A stretch of DNA of 64,000 nucleotides from Sulfitobacter sabulilitoris. Lineage in GTDB: Bacteria > Pseudomonadota > Alphaproteobacteria > Rhodobacterales > Rhodobacteraceae. Positions within the stretch are counted from its first letter, which is position 1. Each line of letters begins with the position of its first letter. A model generated the notes under the pieces. The model was not told the DNA's origin. It made no database searches and saw nothing but the letters and a program-made list of their open reading frames with translations. The stretch spans positions 558,001 through 622,000 of the forward strand of contig NZ_VANS01000002.1 of NCBI RefSeq assembly GCF_005887615.1. The letters run 5' to 3'. This document shows positions 59,181-64,000 of this stretch, piece after piece. The position numbers were made by a program, and so were the translations under genes.

Positions 59181-60878
59181 ATGATCTCGCGGCGCGATTT
59201 TCTTCAGACTGGCATGGCGGCTTCGGCCATTCTGGGCACGTCGGGGTTCGGCAACTGGGGTCGGCTGGCCGCGCAACAGGCTTTGACACAGGACCAGTTG
59301 TTGCAGTTCGATACCTTTGGCAACGTGTCGCTGATCCATGTCACTGACATTCACGCACAGCTAAAGCCGATCTATTTCCGCGAACCTTCCGTCAACATCG
59401 GCGTCGGCCCCAACAAGGGCAAGGTGCCCCATGTCACCGGCGCCGATTTCCGCCGCCTCTATGGGATCGAGGATGGCAGCCCGTCGCATTACGCGCTGAG
59501 TTCGGGCGATTTTGCCGCGCTGGCGCAGGGCTATGGCCGTGTCGGCGGGCTGGATCGCGTGTCCACCGTCATCAACCAGATCCGGTCCGAGCGCCCCGAT
59601 GCGCTGCTGCTCGACGGTGGTGACACGTGGCATGGCAGCTATACCTGCTACCATACGCAAGGGCAGGACATGGTCAACGTGATGAACGCGCTCAAGCCCG
59701 ACGCGATGACGTTCCATTGGGAATTCACTCTCGGGTCGGACCGCGTGAATGAAATCGTCGAAAACCTGCCCTTCGCGGCGCTGGGTCAGAACATTTTCGA
59801 CGCCGAATGGGATGAACCGGCCGAACTTTTCCCGCCCTACCGGTTCTTTGAGCGTGGCGGCGTCAGGATCGCCGTGATCGGTCAGGCGTTCCCCTATATG
59901 CCCATCGCCAATCCCGGCTGGATGTTCCCCGAATACGCCTTTGGCATCCGCGACGAGCACATGCAGGAGATGGTGGACGAGGTGCGGGCGCAGGGCGCGG
60001 AACTTGTCGTCTGCCTGAGCCACAACGGCTTTGACGTGGACAAGAAGATGGCGGGCATCGTCGGTGGCATCGACGTGATCCTGTCCGGCCATACCCATGA
60101 CGCGCTGCCCGAACCTGTTCTGGTGGGCGAGACGATCATCGTGGCATCTGGCTCCAACGGGAAATTCGTGTCCCGCGTCGATCTGGATGTGCGCGACGGG
60201 CGCATGATGGGCTTCCGCCACAAGTTGATCCCGATCTTTTCGGATGTGATCGCGCCCGATCCGGCGGTCACGGCCGTGATCGACGAACAGCGCGCGCCCT
60301 TCACCGAACACCTGAGCGAGGTCATCGGACAGAGCGATGCACTCTTGTACCGGCGCGGAAATTTCAACGGCACCTGGGACGATCTGATTTGCGACGCGCT
60401 TCTGACGCAGCGCGAAGCCGAGATCGCCCTGTCGCCCGGCGTGCGCTGGGGACCGTCGATCCTGCCGGGGCAGGACATCACGCGCGAGGATATCTGGAAC
60501 GTCACGTCCATGACCTATCCGGAGGCGTACCGGACGGAAATGACCGGCGAATTTCTGCACGTGGTGCTTGAGGATGTCGCCGACAACCTGTTCAACCCCG
60601 ATCCCTATTACCAGCAGGGCGGCGACATGGTCCGCACGGGCGGGCTTGGCTATCGGATCGACATCACTCAACCACAGGGCAGCCGCATCACCGAATTGAC
60701 GCTGCTCAAGACCGGAGAGCGCATCGACCCCGCGCGCAGCTATCAGGTCGCGGGGTGGGCCTCGGTCAACGAAGGCACCGAAGGCCCGCCGATCTGGGAC
60801 GTGGTCGAAGACCATATCCGGGCACAGGGCACCGTTTCCGTGACACCCAACACCAGCGTGGACGTGGTCGGCGCGTAA
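59181..60878 (+). CDS. soxB: Thiosulfohydrolase SoxB
   Basis: A 565-residue periplasmic dimanganese enzyme that releases sulfate from SoxY-bound thiosulfonate. The twin-arginine leader is SRRDFLQTGMAASAIL. Metal and catalytic motifs of the 5'-nucleotidase superfamily are present: LIHVTDIHAQLKPIYFREP near residues 52-70, LLDGGDTWHGSYTCYHTQG near 144-162 and ILSGHTHDALPEPVL near 300. The C-terminal nucleotidase domain follows. GGAAGGG precedes the ATG at 59181; an upstream in-frame ATG at 59154 would mask the leader. Confidence 0.97.
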   Translation: MISRRDFLQTGMAASAILGTSGFGNWGRLAAQQALTQDQLLQFDTFGNVSLIHVTDIHAQLKPIYFREPSVNIGVGPNKGKVPHVTGADFRRLYGIEDGSPSHYALSSGDFAALAQGYGRVGGLDRVSTVINQIRSERPDALLLDGGDTWHGSYTCYHTQGQDMVNVMNALKPDAMTFHWEFTLGSDRVNEIVENLPFAALGQNIFDAEWDEPAELFPPYRFFERGGVRIAVIGQAFPYMPIANPGWMFPEYAFGIRDEHMQEMVDEVRAQGAELVVCLSHNGFDVDKKMAGIVGGIDVILSGHTHDALPEPVLVGETIIVASGSNGKFVSRVDLDVRDGRMMGFRHKLIPIFSDVIAPDPAVTAVIDEQRAPFTEHLSEVIGQSDALLYRRGNFNGTWDDLICDALLTQREAEIALSPGVRWGPSILPGQDITREDIWNVTSMTYPEAYRTEMTGEFLHVVLEDVADNLFNPDPYYQQGGDMVRTGGLGYRIDITQPQGSRITELTLLKTGERIDPARSYQVAGWASVNEGTEGPPIWDVVEDHIRAQGTVSVTPNTSVDVVGA

Positions 60879-60908
60879 GGGCGCGCGGACAAAGGAGAGG
60901 CAGACAAG

Positions 60909-62171
60909 ATGACACTGAAGTTCAATGGCAAGAAGCCGTCGCGAAGGGCCTTTCTGCAAGGCGCGGCCACGATGGGCGCGGGTTTGACCCTCGGGGGTCA
61001 GGCCCGGGCGGCGGATCCGGCGATTGCCGTGAAGCCGTGGATGCAGGAATTGGGCGACGGCGTCGATACGTCACCGTATGGTATGCCGTCCGAGTACGAG
61101 GCGCACGTCAAGCGGCGCAACGTCGAATGGCTGACGGCAGACACGGTATCGTCGATCAACTTTACCCCGTTGCACGAGCTGGATGGCATCATCACCCCTA
61201 ACGGGCTGTGTTTCGAGCGGCACCACGCGGGCGTCGCGCGGCTGGACCCGCGCGAATACCGTCTGATGATCAACGGTCTGGTGGACACGCCGATGGTGTT
61301 CACGCTCGAGGACCTGATGCGCTTTCCACGCGAAAACCACGTGTATTTCCTGGAATGTGCGGCCAACTCCGGCATGGAATGGCGTGGCGCGCAGCTCAAT
61401 GGCTGCCAGTTCACCCACGGCATGATCCACAACGTCATGTACACCGGTGTGCCGCTGCGCCTGATCCTTGAGGAAGCGGGCGTCAGGACCGCAGGCAAAT
61501 GGCTGCTGCCCGAAGGTGCGGATGCATCGGCCATGACGCGGTCCGTGCCGTTGGAAAAGGCGATGGACGATTGCCTTGTCGCGTTCAAGATGAACGGCGA
61601 GGCCCTGCGCCCCGAGCAGGGATACCCCGTGCGCCTTGTCGTGCCCGGCTGGGAAGGCAACATGTGGGTCAAATGGCTGCGCCGGATCGAAGTGGGCGAC
61701 CAGCCTTGGCACCACCGCGAAGAGACCAGCAAATACACCGACCTTCTGGCCGATGGCTCCGCGCGGCGCTTTACCTGGGAGATGGATGCGAAATCGGTCA
61801 TCACCTCGCCCAGCCCGCAGGCGCCGATCACCCACGGCAAGGGCCATACCGTCATCACCGGTGTCGCCTGGTCCGGGCGCGGAACGATCCCGCGGGTGGA
61901 TGTCACGCTCGATGGCGGCATCAATTGGCACCAGGCGCGGATGTCGGGGCCGTCGCTGGAAAAATCGATGCACCGCTTTTACTATGAATTCGATTGGGAC
62001 GGGTCGCCCCTGCTGCTGCAAAGCAGGGCGCATGACAGCACAGGCTATGTGCAGCCGACCAAGGACATGCTGCGCAAGATCCGTGGCGAGAATTCGATCT
62101 ACCACAACAACGGCATCCAGACATGGGCCATCAACGCGGAAGGGATCGCGGAAAATGTCGAGATTTCTTAA
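60909..62171 (+). CDS. soxC: Sulfane dehydrogenase molybdenum subunit SoxC
   Basis: A 420-residue sulfite-oxidase-family molybdoprotein. The twin-arginine leader is SRRAFLQGAATMGAGLTLGG (residues 11-30). The molybdenum-binding cysteine is C150 in HVYFLECAANSGMEWRG, and the C-terminal dimerisation domain follows after about residue 290. With SoxD it removes six electrons from SoxY-bound sulfane sulfur, giving complete thiosulfate oxidation without sulfur globules. Its end overlaps soxD by 17 bases. Confidence 0.96.
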   Translation: MTLKFNGKKPSRRAFLQGAATMGAGLTLGGQARAADPAIAVKPWMQELGDGVDTSPYGMPSEYEAHVKRRNVEWLTADTVSSINFTPLHELDGIITPNGLCFERHHAGVARLDPREYRLMINGLVDTPMVFTLEDLMRFPRENHVYFLECAANSGMEWRGAQLNGCQFTHGMIHNVMYTGVPLRLILEEAGVRTAGKWLLPEGADASAMTRSVPLEKAMDDCLVAFKMNGEALRPEQGYPVRLVVPGWEGNMWVKWLRRIEVGDQPWHHREETSKYTDLLADGSARRFTWEMDAKSVITSPSPQAPITHGKGHTVITGVAWSGRGTIPRVDVTLDGGINWHQARMSGPSLEKSMHRFYYEFDWDGSPLLLQSRAHDSTGYVQPTKDMLRKIRGENSIYHNNGIQTWAINAEGIAENVEIS

Positions 62172-63186
62172 AGCCGCGCTTTTTGCGACACTCGCCGCCG
62201 GCACCGCGCAGGCCGGGCCGCTGGGTCTTGGCCGCGAGGCCCTGCCCGAAGAGATCGCGGTCTGGGACATAGACGTGCGCCCGGACGGTCTGGGCCTGCC
62301 CGAAGGGTCGGGCGACGTGGCCACCGGCGAGTTGCTCTTTGCCGACAATTGCGCGGTGTGCCACGGTGATTTCGGCGAGGCGGTGGGTCGTTGGCCGGTG
62401 CTTGCGGGTGGCGAAGGCAGCCTGACCAACGATCGCCCGGTCAAGACTGTCGGCTCCTACTGGCCCTATCTTTCGACGGTCTATGACTACGTGAACCGCG
62501 CGATGCCATTCGGCTATGCCCAGTCGCTGGAGGCCGACGAGGTCTATGCGATCACGGCCTACTTGCTTTACCTCAACTACATCGTGGACGAGGATTTCGA
62601 GCTGAGCCGCGACACGTTCACCCAAGTGGAAATGCCCAATGAGGGCGGGTTCTTCATGGATGACCGGGCGGAGGTCGAATTGACCCAGTTTAGCGCCGAG
62701 CCCTGCATGAGCGGTTGCAAGACCGAGGTGAAGATCACGGCGCGCGCCGCGGTGATCGATGTCACGCCCGAGGAAACCGCCGCCAAGGCCGCCGAGCAGG
62801 CCGCCACGCAAGCGGATGCCGCCGCCGCGCCCGAGACCGAACCCGAGACCGAGGTCGCCGCCGTGGATCCGGCGTTGATCGAAGCCGGAGAGAAGGTGTT
62901 CCGCAAGTGCAAGGCCTGCCACCAGGTCGGTGAGGAGGCCGAGAACGGCGTCGGCCCGCACCTCAACGGCGTGATCGGCCGCGCGGCCGGGGCGGTCGAT
63001 GATTTCCGCTATTCCAAACCTTTGACGGAAATGGCCGGGCAGGGGCTGGTCTGGACGTCTGACACGATGTCGGAATTCCTGCTGGCTCCAAGGTCCTACA
63101 TCAAGGGCACCAAGATGGGTTTTGCGGGTCTGAAAAAAGAGAACGACCGCGCGGCGGTGGCGGCCTATCTCGCCACATTCGACTGA
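62155..63186 (+). CDS. soxD: Sulfane dehydrogenase dihaem cytochrome SoxD
   Basis: A 343-residue periplasmic cytochrome with signal peptide (RFLKAALFATLAAGTAQA). Haem motifs are C66-A-V-C69-H70 and C252-K-A-C255-H256. The second domain resembles mitochondrial-type cytochrome c. An Ala/Glu/Thr-rich linker (about residues 205-238) joins the two domains, and C184/C188 (EPCMSGCKTE) may form a disulfide. It accepts electrons from SoxC. A terminator follows ten bases after the stop. Confidence 0.96.
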   Translation: MSRFLKAALFATLAAGTAQAGPLGLGREALPEEIAVWDIDVRPDGLGLPEGSGDVATGELLFADNCAVCHGDFGEAVGRWPVLAGGEGSLTNDRPVKTVGSYWPYLSTVYDYVNRAMPFGYAQSLEADEVYAITAYLLYLNYIVDEDFELSRDTFTQVEMPNEGGFFMDDRAEVELTQFSAEPCMSGCKTEVKITARAAVIDVTPEETAAKAAEQAATQADAAAAPETEPETEVAAVDPALIEAGEKVFRKCKACHQVGEEAENGVGPHLNGVIGRAAGAVDDFRYSKPLTEMAGQGLVWTSDTMSEFLLAPRSYIKGTKMGFAGLKKENDRAAVAAYLATFD

Positions 63187-63195
63187 ACGACAGTT

Positions 63196-63221
63196 GCCCG
63201 GGCCCAAGCGCCCGGGCTTTT
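63196..63221 (+). terminator. Intrinsic terminator after soxD
   Basis: GCCCGGGC is repeated as a perfect inverted pair (63196-63203, 63210-63217) around CCAAGC and is followed by TTTT. Partial read-through would reach the DsrE-family gene 20 bases on. Confidence 0.9.
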
Positions 63222-63240
63222 CATTTCCGGGAGGATTTCA

Positions 63241-63684
63241 ATGACTGCACTCTTCAATCGACTGGCGGTTGCGATCGTGGCACTGACGCTGGCGACGGCG
63301 GCGATGGCCCAGGATGGCATGCACCGCCTCGCGCTTCAGATCAGCGACAACGATCCGCAAAAGATGAACACCGTGCTGAACGTGGCGGCGAACGTGGCGC
63401 GCCACTATTCCGATCTTGGCGAGGAGGTGGAGATCAGGATCGTGGCCTTCAACGCCGGGCTTCACATGCTGCGCGAGGATACATCGCCGGTGCTGGAGCG
63501 TTTGAAATCCTTCGATCAATCCATGCACAACGTCAGCTTTGCGGCCTGCGACAACACCGTGGCGGCAATGGCCCGCAAGGAGGGCAAGGAGATCCCGGTC
63601 GTGGCGATGGCCGAACATGTGCCTGCCGGAGTGGTCGATCTGATCACGCTGGACGAAGCGGGATGGACGATCGTGCGGCCATGA
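63241..63684 (+). CDS. Periplasmic DsrE/DsrF-like family protein
   Basis: A 147-residue exported protein: signal peptide (RLAVAIVALTLATAAMA) then one DsrE-fold domain. MHRLALQISDNDPQKMNTVL near residues 27-46 and EVEIRIVAFNAGLHMLRED near 62-80 fit the fold, and SFAACDNTVAAMARKEGK near 98-115 carries the single cysteine at the position used for sulfur transfer in DsrE-like proteins. Cytoplasmic DsrE proteins relay sulfane sulfur; this one acts in the periplasm. It lies between soxD and a DUF302 gene and probably belongs to the sox regulon. Exact role unknown. Confidence 0.85.
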   Translation: MTALFNRLAVAIVALTLATAAMAQDGMHRLALQISDNDPQKMNTVLNVAANVARHYSDLGEEVEIRIVAFNAGLHMLREDTSPVLERLKSFDQSMHNVSFAACDNTVAAMARKEGKEIPVVAMAEHVPAGVVDLITLDEAGWTIVRP

Positions 63685-63741
63685 TGCCGTTGCAGGGCCG
63701 CGTGATCCACGTTGCCCCATTTTGAGGAAGGAGACACTGTG

Positions 63742-64000
63742 ATGAAACGTTCTTTGCTTTCTTTTGCCCTTGTCGCGGGTCTGGCAGTGCCTGCCGCAGC
63801 CGAGGATCAGGCTGTCAGCTATCCATTCGAAGGCTCGTTCGAGGACGCGACCTTTGCCGTGGAAAGCGCGATTGTCGGGCGCGGGCTGGTGATCGACTAC
63901 GTAAGCCACGTCGGCGATATGCTGAACCGGACAGCCGCGGATGTGGGCTCGGACGTCGAGCTGTTTACGCAGGCCGACGTCTTCCTGTTCTGCTCGGCTC
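63742..64000 (+). CDS. DUF302 domain periplasmic protein, N-terminal part (runs off window)
   Basis: The first 86 codons of a gene cut by the window end. The signal peptide is RSLLSFALVAGLAVPAAA, followed by YPFEGSFEDATFAVESAIVG, GLVIDYVSHVGDMLNRTAAD and the DUF302-like ADVFLFCSA. It has an AAGGAG site at 63727-63733. DUF302 proteins are small periplasmic or membrane-linked proteins of unknown function that occur near sulfur oxidation and cytochrome genes. The cysteine near the end may matter. A c-type cytochrome or hydrolase gene commonly follows in such loci, but that lies outside. Confidence 0.8.
   Translation, partial: MKRSLLSFALVAGLAVPAAAEDQAVSYPFEGSFEDATFAVESAIVGRGLVIDYVSHVGDMLNRTAADVGSDVELFTQADVFLFCSA

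Noticed and set aside
59361-60959. 532-codon minus-strand open frame opposite soxB
   Set aside because: soxB is certain on the plus strand; the antisense product is rich in His/Asp/Val and lacks domain signals.

Overview
The window is about 64 kb of high-GC, densely coded DNA. Gene content points to an aerobic alphaproteobacterium of the family Rhodobacteraceae, most likely a marine Roseobacter-group member: a taurine (tpa-xsc-tauABC-tauR) cluster, a cytoplasmic sulfite dehydrogenase (soe), a complete sox cluster, TRAP transporters, and many four-base ATGA gene overlaps. No rRNA, tRNA, CRISPR array, insertion sequence or prophage gene was seen. Only the two end genes are cut by the window: map at the left, a DUF302 gene at the right.

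Region 1 (1-21.7 kb) is housekeeping and small accessory genes: map, sfsA, a coupled cinA-like/GNAT/AhpD-like/OmpA-like run, a LysR regulator, a CorA/ZntB transporter, an ArsR regulator facing a NIPSNAP-ABM pair, fadH, rppH, an adenosine-kinase-like gene with nth, an AraC-O6-methylguanine methyltransferase fusion, an OmpA lipoprotein, the two halves of MnmC as separate head-to-head genes, a DMT transporter, a soluble lytic transglycosylase and dapA.

Region 2 (21.7-36.8 kb) is a taurine dissimilation island. TauABC imports taurine. Tpa transaminates it with pyruvate to sulfoacetaldehyde and alanine. Xsc makes acetyl phosphate and sulfite. An acetate kinase beside xsc can turn acetyl phosphate into acetate plus ATP. 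SoeABC oxidises sulfite to sulfate on the cytoplasmic side of the membrane. TauR, a MocR-type regulator, lies in the middle, and paired CTGGACCTAA-like repeats precede tauR, xsc and the tpa/tauA divide. A RidA-family gene sits between tauA and tauB, and TauC carries an unusual inserted domain.

Region 3 (36.9-49.5 kb) is mixed: a fatty acid desaturase, a PAS histidine kinase followed by a decayed response regulator, a DbpA-type DEAD-box helicase, a rhodanese, a DUF1045 protein, a TRAP transporter operon with a DUF1445 (D-glutamate cyclase-like) enzyme and a LysR regulator, and a response regulator whose output domain looks like an inactive GGDEF domain.

Region 4 (49.7-64 kb) is for inorganic sulfur: a DUF2892 protein, PmpA/PmpB half-transporters, a persulfide dioxygenase-like enzyme and a SulP permease, then soxT-soxR-soxS on the minus strand and soxVW-XYZA-BCD on the plus strand, then a periplasmic DsrE-family protein and a DUF302 protein. 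SoxR has the two cysteines (C42, C108) expected of the BigR/SqrR persulfide-sensing repressors. A shared motif, TGAATGT in its best half, lies in the soxS/soxV gap, before soxX and before soxB, and an intrinsic terminator separates soxA from soxB. Thiosulfate oxidation, persulfide handling and taurine-derived sulfite oxidation are therefore encoded within about 40 kb.
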